Positions 33,446 through 45,338 of a stretch of DNA of 64,000 bases are shown piece by piece. Source of the DNA: Copromyces sp. CBS 386.78 (taxonomy: Eukaryota > Ascomycota > Sordariomycetes > Sordariales > Sordariaceae); the NCBI GenBank assembly GCA_030685235.1, contig MU839113.1, positions 186,001 through 250,000 on the forward strand. Reading direction: 5' to 3'. The translations under genes and the position numbers were made by a program. The notes below the pieces were generated by a model that saw nothing but the letters and a program-made list of their open reading frames with translations, was not told the origin of the DNA and did not search any database. Position 1 is the stretch's first letter. Every line of letters begins with the position of its first letter.

Positions 33446-36269
33446 TTTTGTTGACTGAGGTTGATGTTGTTCGGTGGTGATACCGAACTGTCTGTGGGAA
33501 TTTGGAGTTGTATGGTAAGGTCCTGCAGAAGAGGTGGAATGGATGTCCGAATGTCGATGGCGTAGGGTCCGCGCGCGCGGCGACGGCAGAACGAGTTGAC
33601 GGGATGCCGGATCGAAGCTGCAGTTCTAAAAATTCACCGCCCGGCAGAGAGCTCGTTGCTTGGCGCTTGGCGCTTGGCGGCAATTCTTGGCATTTCGTCC
33701 AGAACTTTTGAATGATGCCAAGGCCGGCGGATGCCAGGCGCGCTAGACGGCGGGAAAGAGGGTCTGTGCGCTACTAACGTTCGCTTTCAATTGTGAATGC
33801 ATGACTGCAGCTGAACCAACAACCTCTGCTGCAACCATAGCCGACGACGAATGGTAAGGGATGACATCACAGGCTATCTACCTCTCTGTGTTTTGTGTGT
33901 GTTGTGTCTTGTGTTGCCGAAAGGCTTCGTTACTTTGACCATCATGACATTGAAAGTGTTCCCGGAAAATAAACCACCAACAGTGGTATCGTGGGCTTAC
34001 ATAGGTACAACCTCAGCCAATATCAGCCTATGACGTCCACGCGCGAGTGATCTCGTGTTCAGGGAGAAATATGTCTTGCCCGCATATGTGAGGCTGAAAG
34101 ATGAAACGAGACCCGCATGTTGATGGGTGCAACGTGCTTTATTACCTTATCAAACCGTTGTGGCATTTTGAAGTGGCCTTTTTTGGTGTCTCCCGTCCTC
34201 AGTCATTGTGGTTTTGATATCACCATCTCACATAAGCACAGGTTGGAGGCTCTAGGTGGAGTTCATAGGCGCGGCAAAAGATCGAACCGCAGTACCTACA
34301 AGGTAGGCGGTCCGGGAAGATATCCTTTATCAAGCGGTGAGAATACAACGAGCCGGGTATGAACTGGAGGGTATCTTCGCCAGAAGCTGAGTCGGGTTGG
34401 GGAGGAAAGGTTGCTGCTTGAAGTCGCAAGTTTCTTGGCACCGTGGACGCGACTACAAAACCTGGCGGCGAAGCGAAGCTATTTTTCTGATCCATTATTT
34501 TCCACCTCTTGTCGAGGAGTGTGGCGCATGACATGTTTACAACAACCGCCATTCTTGGTCTTTTGGGGACAAGTGAGGGGAAACCTACTCTGGCCACATG
34601 AGCATGTTTCGCTTGTCTCACCATATCTGCGGACCTACAATCATACTGTCCGTAAAGCTGCAATAGGAACGCTCTTCGGTCTAGTTCCCCTCCCAAAGTC
34701 TGGAGAATGAGCACACTAGTGTATGTAGGGTTTCCGAGCACTTGCGAGCGTGCCAGGAATGATGTGCGTTTGAGGTCTTTGGAAACCACGCGACTGTACG
34801 GGGGGGGGAAAGGTCGTTTAGTAATTAGTATGGGTAGGTAGTGGCTTGAGTCCAATAGAGTCTGGACTTTGAACACCGGCTGCGGTCCCGGCTGGGCGAT
34901 CAGAGACGATCGCAGCTTCAGAAAGCGTTCCTTGATCAAGTTATGGACAGATAGAGTGTTGTATCGTGTGCATCCCTAGGCAGGCCACAGTTGACTATAT
35001 TCTAGTTGTTAGAGATGGAGTTCGGTGTGAGAACAACGGTGGAATCCCATTGCCTGGGGTGCGTCGTCTGTACACTGTGTGCTATATTTGGAAAAGGATT
35101 GGCATCGCGAAATCCAGTGGGATTTTTCTAGCACCTGACAATTCAGAGTGGATTTTTCAGGGCAATGTGGTGGCTGGGCTGCTGTTGAACAGAGAGGTTG
35201 GAAAGCAAAAAGTGAAGCCAACATGCATTCATAAATCTCCTTCACACCGGTGGGAATATTCCGAATCCAAGGTATTGTCCAGTAGAGGTACTGAGGGAAA
35301 AGTGAACAAACGACAGGTATCTATCTGTACGCCGGTCACACCTGCTGCGTGCTGCGCACTGCACCGAGTCGCCGTTTAGTTACACTGCACTTGGCGGTAC
35401 CTTCACGCTGACCTACGTCATTTGCTGTCGTCAAACACAGTCCCAGTTGTGCACTGAACTTCAGTTCTCACGAACGTCCAGTTCCTACCGTGTTGGATGG
35501 GTTTGTTTCAACCGGACAGAGGCCAAAGTCAAAAACTGCTATAGTGGATCTGAAATTGGGAGACGGTGGATGTACCCGGACTTTGGGAGAAAACACCAGC
35601 CATCTTTTTGTGGATGCCGATGCCTAACACAGATTAAGCAGTTGGATGGATATCCGAGACAATAGTCCAAGCCGTGGACCGAATGCCGAGAAGGTTGGAG
35701 ATGTTGAGTTGTTGCAACCATCAAGGGATAAGTCTGAATCTAGACCTCTACCCTGGTTGTCAATAGACTACAGTACCTATCCCTAAGCAGCATAGAATCA
35801 TTGGAACTGTCTTGAAGGGTCCTCATATTTTACTGACCTTATCAATGTCCTATACCAGGAGATGGCTGTTTCTACAACACAAGACGTTGCAGACTCAAGT
35901 TGGAACACCAGCTATCCTGGATAACTCCAGCATCATGTGTCGGTGTGAAACCCTCGACCGTAACAGATAGAGGTCAAGAGACGTGAACTTTTTTCAGTAT
36001 CAATGTAAACACTGAACTTTCAGACTGACCTGAGGTGTATTGCCGGTGCTGCAGCAGTGCCAGACAGTATGACATAAAAGTATCCACACAGTCGGCGAAG
36101 TCCCCGGAGAAGCCATTGATCCCCTGTTGCTCTTTCCCAAAATCGCTTTCTCAGTTTTGAGGAAAGTGGAAGCAATAGCCACAGCTTCAGTCAAGGGCCC
36201 GGCCATCTTTTTTTTTTCTTCTTTTTTTTTCTCACTCATGTTGTTGTTCCATTTTTTTTGGAATGCGAT
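33446..36269. other. Gene-free interval upstream of the RhoGAP leader
   Basis: No convincing gene in 2.8 kb. The longest frame (34220-34939, minus) starts at TTG; its first ATG leaves about 135 codons and no known motif. A T-rich pyrimidine tract lies at 36210-36258. The region next to 33446 should hold the tim9 promoter. Confidence 0.55.
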
Positions 36270-37448
36270 GCATTGAAACGGCATACAACGTCGAGTTACC
36301 TGCCACTCTCCCCCCTGCCGCCAGACAGATCAGTCACCCACCTCTGTCAGCAGTGTTACAAGCACCATTCCATTCCGTCACTACCCTACCTATACAGGGA
36401 GACGGGTACCCTAAACAGGACGAAACAGTCGCAGACGAGACCAAGGCAAAGACGCCTCCCGGTCGCCCCGGCGACGAGCTAGATCCGAAGAGATCCCCTC
36501 AGTCCCCCCTTTCTCCCGGCGCCCTTGTATACGGTCGAATACGGCCATCCATCTCCTGAGAAAGAGCCCCAGAGAAGCAAACAGCTTTGCGACCAGACAA
36601 CCGGGTTTCGCTTCTCCTTTTTTCAGCCATTGCGACGATCCACGCCCTACCAGAAAGGCTTTCAGCTCTGCCAGCCCCCCCGGCTTCCAGTGCGCGGGTC
36701 CTCCACTTCAGATCAGCCTGGCCAAGGAAGTGGGCGAGCAGGATCAGGAACAGGAACCGACAGGAACAGGATAGGATAGCACCTAGAACCAAGACAAGAG
36801 AGACTGGTCAAGACAAGGGACAAGAGGGTCAAGACCAGCCAGAACAGGCAGGGGGTCCCATTGCCGCCAGCCGCCCCGTCAAACCGTGCGGTGGGTGCAT
36901 TTCAGTTGCATGGGTCCAACACTGCCACCACTATCCGGGCCGTCGTCAGCGTCCACTACAGCACTCCAAGCTGCATCGCGTCGCAGACAACCTCCTTCTT
37001 ACAACATTGACCTCGACCTACAGGACAGGACAACAAGTGCAAGGTACCACATTCCTGCCGCTGCCGCTACATAGCACCGTCTGCAACCGCTGCCGACGCT
37101 GCCTGTTGCTGCTGCTGTTACTGCTGCACAGACTTTTTAGCTTGACAGTTCAAACCAAGCCTGCATCTTCCCATCTTCGTCCTCGCCTCGGCTGCCCCAC
37201 GCGCATCCCCCCGGTTGCTCAACATCCACCCCCAAGCCGTCATCGTCTCCCAGTTCCTGCGAGTTCGAGTTCACAACGTCCGTCCGGTTTTGTCATCTTT
37301 TTCTGCCACGCGCGGGTGACTGTCGACCGCCTCTTCAGCGTTTGCCTCTCCGGCACCCGACTGATTCGGCACCGTCCCGTCCCGTCACCACGCCCGTCAT
37401 CCCTCCTCCGACGACGACAGACGGTCATCGTCACTACCGTCGTCCGCC
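36270..37448 (+). promoter_or_regulatory. ATG-poor long leader of the RhoGAP gene
   Basis: Between 36270 and the RhoGAP ATG (37449) I find a single ATG on the plus strand, at 36910, although about 18 would be expected by chance. The sequence is C- and A-rich, as fungal 5' leaders are. The lone ATG opens a 54-codon upstream ORF ending at 37074. The pattern suggests a leader of around 1 kb. A 332-codon open frame here (36587-37585) has no ATG at all and is not a gene. Confidence 0.5.
36910..37074 (+). promoter_or_regulatory. Candidate upstream ORF in the RhoGAP leader
   Basis: 54 codons from the only ATG in the leader, starting MGPTLPPLSGPSSAS and ending in an Ala-rich stretch. It stops 374 nt before the main ATG, leaving room for reinitiation. 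No evidence of conservation is available here. Confidence 0.35.
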
Positions 37449-40400
37449 ATGACGTCCGCCGCCGCCGCCGCGACCGTCGCGCCCGCCCACGTCCCTCCAC
37501 CACCTCCTCCAACCTCGGCGCAGCTGCAGTCGCATACGCAGGCGCAGGCGCAGACGCAGGCACAAGCGCAGGTCCAGGCCCATAATCAAGCAGCCCAGGC
37601 CCAGGTGCAAGCCCAGGCGCATTCGCATTCGCATTCACATAGCCAGTCGCTGTCGCAGCCGCAGCATCGAGCATACAATCCCTACAACACCTTCGCGCAC
37701 CTGCCGCAACCTCCACACCCCACAAAGCGAGACCTCAAGTCGTGGTGGAAGGGCTTCAAGCTACCCTCGAAGCATCAGGAAGCACACGGTATAGCCACCC
37801 CGTTCACTAGATCCAAACCCTACCGATCAACATCCTTATTTGCGGAGGACATGGAAGGCTGCCTCAGCGACCTTCCGGAAGCTGTGGCCCTCTTGCAGGA
37901 GATAGTTGCGCAGGAGCTCCTCATCGCAGCCCGAGCGGATGCCCGATCTCAGCAAACAAGTGTGAGCTTGAATCGCATGTCCACTGGCGCACTTTTCTAT
38001 GAGAAGCCCCTTCAACTAGAGACTCTTGCTCGCTTCCTTAACTGGCGTCTTAGTAGAAGATGTACTGGTGAAGATGGAGCCTGGCCGGTGCAAGACCCCG
38101 CTAAAACAAGATCAGTAGTACCAGAACCGCCCAAGGGTATCTTTGGCGTCCCTCTTCGCGATAGCATCAAGTACGCCAATGTTGCGATATCCCTTGTCGA
38201 CGAAAATGGGAAAAGCTACATCTACGGTTACGTCCCCATCGTAGTTGCCAAATGCGGTGTCTTTTTGAAGGAAAAGGGTTCGTACAATAAAATCATCCCC
38301 GTCCTCCCCCCGCCCCTTCCATCCTGTGGCATACTTTTGGAGAGTCCTAACTTTTCATCCAAGCAACCGACGTGGAGGGCATCTTTCGTCTCAGCGGGTC
38401 AGAGAAAAGGATAAAGGAACTCAAAACCATTTTCGACTCGCCAGACCGGTATGGCAAGGGGCTGGTGTGGGATGGATACACAGTCCACGATGCCGCCAAT
38501 GTCCTCCGTCGGTACCTCAACGACCTCCCGGAACCGGTGGTCCCTCTCGAACTGTATGAGGAATTTCGAAAACCGTTGAAAGGGGCCACTAGACAGGCCG
38601 CTGGCGACACCGATGGCCCTCAATTTGTCGAGAATTTTGACATGGACGCCGCCATCATCAGATATCAGCAGCTGATTACTGAGCTGCCGCCGCTCAATCG
38701 CCAGCTGATGCTTTATATCCTGGATTTGCTTGCTGTCTTCGCCGCCAAGTCCGACGTTAACCGCATGAACTCGCAGAACCTGGCCGCTATTTTCCAGCCA
38801 GGCATGCTCTCCCATCCGGCCCACGCCATGGCCCCCGAGGAGTATCGGCTCAATCAATGCGTCATCATCTTTCTCATTGAAAATCAGGATCACTTCCTCA
38901 TAGGTATGCAAGGCACAGCGGCTGATGAGAGGACGGTTCAGGAAGTCCAAAAGGGGACGCCTACCATCAACGCCCCAGGGACACCACAGAACTATCGGTC
39001 TGGAGTGAACCGGGCAGCATCGAATGCCAGCGCTGGAGCCGAAAGTGTTTCGAAAGAGGGAATGATCAGGAGAAACAAGTCGACGTCTTCAAGGCGTTCC
39101 CTTGCTTCAAATGGTGCGCCGAGCCCGGGAAGCCCTGCATTGACTTCCACGCCTACGGGAGGCTTGGGCCGGAGCAACACCTTGCCATCGAAACGATCGC
39201 CTCGCGTGCCTCCCGGGAGGTTTGCGCATCGCCATGGTGCTTCTAATTCTCCAGTCGGTCCCCTGACACCGGTTCATCCGCCGTCAGTTCCTGGAGTTAC
39301 GCCTCCTACACCGACAGTACTGCCACCAGCGCCAGCGGTTGTTTACGAGGTCGCTACACCCCTGGAAGAATCTTCGGTACCCTCGATAGCCACGTCCACG
39401 GCTCCTTCGAGTTTACTACCCAGTCATTCTGTCCAAGCTGCTAGGAGTCAAGACAAGTTGCTGGATCCCAACGCCGAGGCCGTAAACCCCTCCAAGGAAC
39501 GCCGCATACACAACATACCCAATATCTTCCAGAGAGCACCCACTGGGGAAAACGAACTTCGACAGCCTAACAAGCTGAGGAAGAAGATGCCCGGCGCCGG
39601 TGGCCATTATAGTGCGCATAGTTCGACGATATCGCTCCCTCGCTCAGCAGCGGCTTCGCCCAACGTCGAGGCTGCGAATCCCATTGAAGCGGTTCCGGCC
39701 TTGCCGGGAAACCTTGATACGGTAGTGTCTAGCGGACAACTAGCGCTTTCCCCTTCCGACACCACGCCGAGGGCATCCCAAGCACCTTCGGCGCCCTCAA
39801 CTACGTCGCATCCCATCAACGTCCCTGAAACACCACTCAAACCACGAGAGTCCCCGCCCACTTCGGTCACATCATATAACGACATGTCTGATCCTGACCA
39901 GCTCGAGACGCAAACTACGTCTAGTTTTGCTAGCCCAGAGGTGGCGTCTCCGGATAGGGATAAGAGAAGGCGGTGGCGCCTCTCGCGAAGGAAGGAGGAC
40001 AGCATATCCTTGAATTCTCCTCCAACCATTAGCCAGCCTCTCATCTCCCCGCACATGTTGGGTTCGAACTCGCAGGCTGAGGGGAGCAACAGTTCTGTAG
40101 GCAGTTCTGGTTATTTCCATAATCACAGACCCCGAGCGAGCATGAGCGGGGATGTTTCTGACGCGGGCATGATGAGTAGCCTCGATGACCGTTCGATGAT
40201 GAGCGACGGAACCAGAGAAGGTAGAGACCACGACCGAGACAGGGACTGGGATAAGAGCAGTGAATATCGCAAGTCAAACATTGCCGACTGGTTGAAGAAC
40301 AAGTACCGCGGGCATAGGGAGACCGCGGAACAGTGGCGGAACAAGTCGCCACCGGCACATGATGGTAGATCGGCATCCATTGGGGAGAGAATGCGCAAGA

Positions 40401-40804
40401 GCATCGATACGAAGCGGGAGATGAACAACGGTAGCGAGAAGGGATATAGCGATGAGCATATTCCGATGCCACCGCCGCCCATGCGGGAACCAGGACCGGG
40501 ACATTCACAGGGCTCCATCCAGTCTTCTCAGTTTATCCAGCAACCACCAGCCCTCTATCAAACCGAGCAGCCAGTAGAGGTGCAACCCGCTGCGCAGACA
40601 CTTCCAGCACAGGCTCAGCCCGATGTCCAAACTGAGCAGCCTCCGTTGCAACATGCTCAACCCCAGCATGTTTTGGGACATCAATCCCAAGCTCAACTTC
40701 CGCAAGAGCCCCTGCCGCAAATCCCAGAGCAGCCGACTCAAGCGCCCGTGCCCACTCAAGCGCCTGCTCCCATCCCTTCAAGGCACATGGACCTGGATGA
40801 GTAG
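37449..40804 (+). CDS. Rho GTPase-activating protein, Sac7-like
   Basis: Two coding exons, 37449-38277 and 38364-40804, with an 86-bp intron; 1089 residues. The N-terminus is low-complexity: polyproline (residues 17-22), then Gln/Ala and His/Ser repeats up to about 80. A conserved helical region (LLQEIVAQELLIAARADARS) leads into the RhoGAP domain (about 235-425): GVPLRDSIKYANVAIS, IPLRD-like VPIVVAKCGVFLKEK, the arginine finger R285 in DVEGIFRLSGSEKRIKEL, and LNRQLMLYILDLLAVFAAKS with NRMNSQNLAAIFQPG. It should stimulate GTP hydrolysis on Rho1-type GTPases controlling cell wall and actin. The rest is a disordered Ser/Pro tail with a RRWRLSRRKEDS basic patch, and a Pro/Gln-rich C-terminus. The donor is GTTCGT, not the usual GTAAGT; it alone gives the conserved EKATDVEG junction. 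Acceptor and branch (CCTAAC) are standard. Confidence 0.93.
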
Positions 40805-42239
40805 CACAGTCGATCCAACCCTGATGAGCGCGGCACAATATTCTATATCAGCGTTCAAATCAACCATAGCCGTTTGGTGGCCGACCACACAACCTATCAC
40901 CAAGTTTTAATGTCTAAGTAGTTTGTCTCGGATTTCCTGTTTTCTCCTGCCTTTCCTGCGCAAGAGAGCGGCCAGGTCAAGGACTTGTTGCGCGGATACC
41001 TCCCCCCCTCCCCCCTCCAGAGATACCCAGAGAAGATTTTGTTTGTCTCTGCTACACTTGATGACGAGCGAGATCACCCAAAGAGAAGGAAAGTCCAAGC
41101 GTCTTTTAGCTGTTCGAAGCGTTGTTTCTAGACTCGGGGATATTGTTCTGCTTGTTACATGTTGGAAAGCATATATCACAAAAGGGAAGAGTATTAGAGC
41201 TTTTTGTTTGTGTCTTGGGGCATAATCAGTCAGGCAATTTCAGCGACAACTCAACAATCACCTACAACCAATCATCTAGCGCTCACACCCATAATCGTCG
41301 CCTTGGAATTCCGCAACAAATCATACGTAGCCCCCAGCTTTGGCTCAGTGTCCTCCATATTGTCGTCTGCGCCATGGAGGAGTTGAAGAGATAACTCAAG
41401 GCCACACAGAAACAAAACATACACAAACATGTCGATGGTCTTTGGGACGGTGGGGAGGAAGCCAGATGATACACAAAATTAACGAATTCACGAAATTGGA
41501 TGACGATTTCCTTCTTGTTTTCACGTTTGTCTACCCAAAAAAAAACCTAGGTCTAGTGTGGGAGGGATCGCTTATTCTTCTTCTTGGACGGCGTTTAGCT
41601 TTGTCCATCTAGGATTGAACATAGAAAGTGTAAATCGAAAGCAAAATGTACCTACTAGTCTACCAATGTTTTCAAGGTAATGTGTCTTTAAGTTGTTCAA
41701 GTTACATTACACAACTGTATGTGTATCTAAACTAGGAGCTGTATCCCAGTGCCAAACGCACATTACAATCTTGACCGCATCCGATACCATCGGGAAGATC
41801 TTTAGAGGTTCATACCCCATAACATGATGAACCCACACGCGCGCGAGCGAGAGTCATACCGAGGCGGATCGGCTCAGATCAGATCTCAAGTGATCTGCGT
41901 AGGTGAGCTCCTCTTCAGGAGTCAGGCAAGGTCACGCATGCATACCCACACTACGTTTACACACACACACGGTAGAACCACTTACACTACACTGGGTCGG
42001 CGTTGGTCAGGTACAGACACCCCGACAATGTGGGGAGAGTCGATCAAGAAGAGAGGAGTTGAGTCTTGGTCGAGTCTAGATTTTCAAACTAGTGTAGGTA
42101 GTCTGCATAACCTTTTACACTGGGGACGGACAAGACGAGACTTTGAAGCGGGAAGTTGAGCCGTCATTTAGTCAGTACCGAGTCCGATTCCGAGGGGGCT
42201 ACCTAACACAGGTCCCCCCTATAACACACCGTTGGACTC

Positions 42240-42254
42240 TTTTTTTTTTTTTTT
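42240..42254 (+). repeat. T homopolymer (15 nt)
   Basis: Run of T in intergenic DNA; a likely slippage or sequencing-error site. Confidence 0.7.
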
Positions 42255-44477
42255 GATCGGAGAGTTGGGGAAAAGGAGAACGACCACAGTGGGATAGTCC
42301 AGTTCAGTTCAGTTCCATCATTACTGGTCACCTGCCATTTGACGTTTCTTACCGACAACTCTCCATATTCATATCAAGTTGAAGTTCAGCTTGGTTTTTC
42401 TCGGGTCTTGCTTGGGGAAGCCTTGGCTGTTGAGGCTCTCAAGCAAGCCGTTTGTCGACTGGCGTAGCGCGGCACCATTCCGAGCTGAACCACTGAACCG
42501 CGCGGAATGAGGCGGACTTGGTGGCGTGCATGACTGCCTGTCCCGTCTCCAGCCGTCGTCCTTGGCCGTTGCTTAATTCCGCCTCCTTACCAAGCATCCA
42601 AGAAAAGCCAAGTGGTTTGGCGAAAGTTGGGGAAAAAAGCTTAGTGTAGTTGGGAGTCGTTCCGGGAGGGTGATGGATGGTTTCGGTAATGGATGTCCGA
42701 AAGATTAGCCAGCCAACAAGTACAGTGTAAGTCACTTTGGGGTTGCGGTTGCTAGTGTACAGTCTTCAAGAGATGTCGTGTGTTCGTGTTACATGCCGTT
42801 TTCACGGTGTTGATGATTGATATTCGATATGATCCTGCTGCAGAGGGGCGACATTAATCGAGTCAACCGAGAACTACCATAGCCTGCTTAGCTTACCGAA
42901 GATGGATGGAGTTTCGCACATAGTGAAGCGTGAAGCATCATCACTACCGTCTCATCGCCGATCTGGCACAGAGACTGAAGCCGGGACTGAAAGCCGAGAG
43001 TCACAGGGGTTTCTAGTGTCGAAGTCTTTATTTTTTTATTTTTTTATTTTTCATAACCCGGTGCCTGTAATGCAATTGTCGTCGATAATTCACACTAAAC
43101 AGAAAAAAGGGGGCAGCAAGAAGGACCTGAAGACAACGAGGTTGGCTTAAACCTCCGTATTTCGGAGCCCAGCATGACCGTCAAACCACCATGTTGAACC
43201 AAAGACGCGCTAGAACAGACTGGGAAAGGATCGCGTCCATCTTTTTACCCCATCTTTCCCCGCAAAATCACACAGACCAGGTGTGCCCAGGGTGGTAGCG
43301 CCAACCTCGGGCTTGGCGCGGAGTACCTAGGAGTGGTCGGCCACGCTGTGCCTGGGCCCTGGACACGCATGCACCGTTGGTCGTCTTGGCTTCGCTTTTC
43401 TGTGTGGCGGGTGATGATAACCGGGAGATGGTGTTTACCTCTCACTGCTTTTTATGGTGATTGGAATTGCTGGAGCAAAGCAAAATGAAAAAAAGAAAAA
43501 CTTCAAAAGAGGTGCGATGACGGTCTGAACAACCTTTTTATGACTCCAACAGCGTAGCATTCATTGACCGATGTCCGGCGACCATCCCCAGCCCAGCTCA
43601 CCAGGTTCGAGACCGAGATCGCTCACACCTCCCATGTCCCAGTGAAACCTCATTTTTTTGGAAACTGCCTATGCCAATCAACAATGGGCATTTAGAGGGA
43701 AGGTGACAGCTCCCAAACTCCCAAACTCCGAATTCTCCACCATCTCCACCGCAGAAGCTCTCAAAGCTGAAAGCTCACACCGGCCCCCATTCCCGGTCGT
43801 CTCCATCATCTCCATCTCCATCCCGCCCGCCGCCGTCGTCGGGCCTTGTCTTCTTCTCCACCGCCTCAGCTGCCAACAACACTAAAACCTACAAGTAAAC
43901 ACGACGGACCGGAACCTGTTGCGATGACACAAACAAACCAAAATGCCAATTCCTTGTGTCGAAGATTCCATACATGACACACTACACAAGCGATAGGGCC
44001 GAGAAGTTGAAGGAATCGACCTACCTAAGAAAAGTTTTGGGGAACATGTAGTGTAAGCCAAGACGCAGGGAGCGAGTCAGTTCGAATTCCTAAAACATCG
44101 ACATCGCTTGCAATCGTCATCATCGTAAGGAAAACCTCACAAGAGTTGGAACCGGAAGTCGGACCCGAAACATGAAAGAAGAGAGAGAGTACAGACGGAA
44201 TTTTACTTTGCGAAACTGTATCTGTATAACAGAACAGGCGTGCGACAGGCGACAGGCAGTTAAACGGGAGTGGCGTGACGCCTACCGTTCGTTTCTTGTG
44301 TGTCTTGGTTTCACAGCCAAGAAGATGAGAATCTGTGCCCCGTGGAAGCAAGCATGATGATAATGGAAGAAGGATGGAATTGGGATTGGAATGGTTGCGT
44401 GCGTCTTCCTCCTTCCTGTAACGCATCTTTAGTGTACTCGTGGTACACGTGCAGAATTCGACAGGCAAAAAGAAGGT

Positions 44478-44508
44478 GAGGAGGAGGAGGAGGAGGAGGA
44501 GGAGGAGA
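44478..44508. repeat. (GAG)n microsatellite
   Basis: About ten GAG units in intergenic DNA. On the minus strand it reads as a run of Leu codons in a spurious open frame. Confidence 0.8.
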
Positions 44509-44744
44509 AGAAGCAGAAGGAAAATGGGAATGGGGCGAATGGATGGCGATACCATTCGAGAGCTGAATTCCAATAATCCGAACATTCAGCTGAAAGAAGC
44601 GATCGACCGCGGCTCTCATCAACTCGATTGGGCTGAACATTACAAAAGTTGCAGAGAGGCTGGAATTGGAAATGGTGGTGGTTGACTCCAGGGGGGTGAC
44701 AACCTCAAGTGACAAGGCAACCGACAAAGAAAGTTAAAAACCCA

Positions 44745-44763
44745 TCAGTCAGTCAGTCAGTCA
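44745..44763. repeat. (CAGT)n tetranucleotide microsatellite
   Basis: Nearly five tandem CAGT units in intergenic DNA. Confidence 0.7.
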
Positions 44764-45223
44764 CCCTTCCCTTGTCTCCCACCCGTCCTCCGGGAACGCT
44801 CTACCCAAGACCGAGCTTGCCTCAGTCTGGAAGGTTGTCCGTCGGTGGCCGGGACCCCTGGAGCCCTAACAAGTGTTGGATGCAACAATGACAACGGATT
44901 GGGGATAGACTCCAGTTGCAAATGGTGGAGGCAACACCGACGATCCAGGACATCCAGCTCACCCACCACCGGCCATTCACCGGCGTACCCATCCAATTAT
45001 ACGTGGGCTATCGAGAGATCTAGTGAAATCGAACACTTCGAATGGGTGTGTGACTCGAGCCTAGCTTCCTTACTCAGTCATGTAATCGTGTACCATACCA
45101 TAACCATTACAGATGCAACCGTATGCAGCACTGATGCATTGCACCGACCCCGATCGACACCCCGGCGTCCGCCGTGTCCGCCCGATAGGTACATGTTGAC
45201 ACCGCGTCTGACCCCTACCCAAG

Positions 45224-45231
45224 TATTTAAA
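45224..45231 (+). promoter_or_regulatory. TATA-like box of the MFS gene
   Basis: TATTTAAA lies 108 bp upstream of the MFS ATG and is followed by a C/T-rich stretch, a common layout for fungal core promoters. Assigned by position only. Confidence 0.4.
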
Positions 45232-45338
45232 CCTCCCCTTCTCCAGCTTCTTATAACATCACTTCTTCCCCCTCACCTGTTATCCTTCTTATAGGTGGAT
45301 GCGGCTCGGGAACCAGAAGAAGCTGTAAGACAGGAACC

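Larger units (their letters stand above)
40805..45338. other. Gene-free interval between the RhoGAP gene and the MFS transporter
   Basis: No gene recognised in 4.5 kb. It contains a CA-rich patch near 41950, a T tract at 42240-42254, T/A runs near 43028-43050, a (GAG)n tract and a (CAGT)n tract. A 186-codon minus-strand frame at 44025-44585 owes its length to a leucine run encoded by the (GAG)n repeat. The last few hundred bases hold the MFS promoter. Confidence 0.55.

Noticed and set aside
34220..34939. 239-codon minus-strand frame
   Set aside because: It begins at TTG; the first ATG leaves about 135 codons without motifs or homologs I recognise.
36587..37585. 332-codon plus-strand frame before the RhoGAP gene
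   Set aside because: It starts at TTG, contains no ATG in frame and overlaps the true start of the RhoGAP gene; it is leader sequence poor in stops.
44025..44585. 186-codon minus-strand frame with a polyleucine run resembling a membrane segment
   Set aside because: The leucines come from the (GAG)n microsatellite; the remainder looks random.
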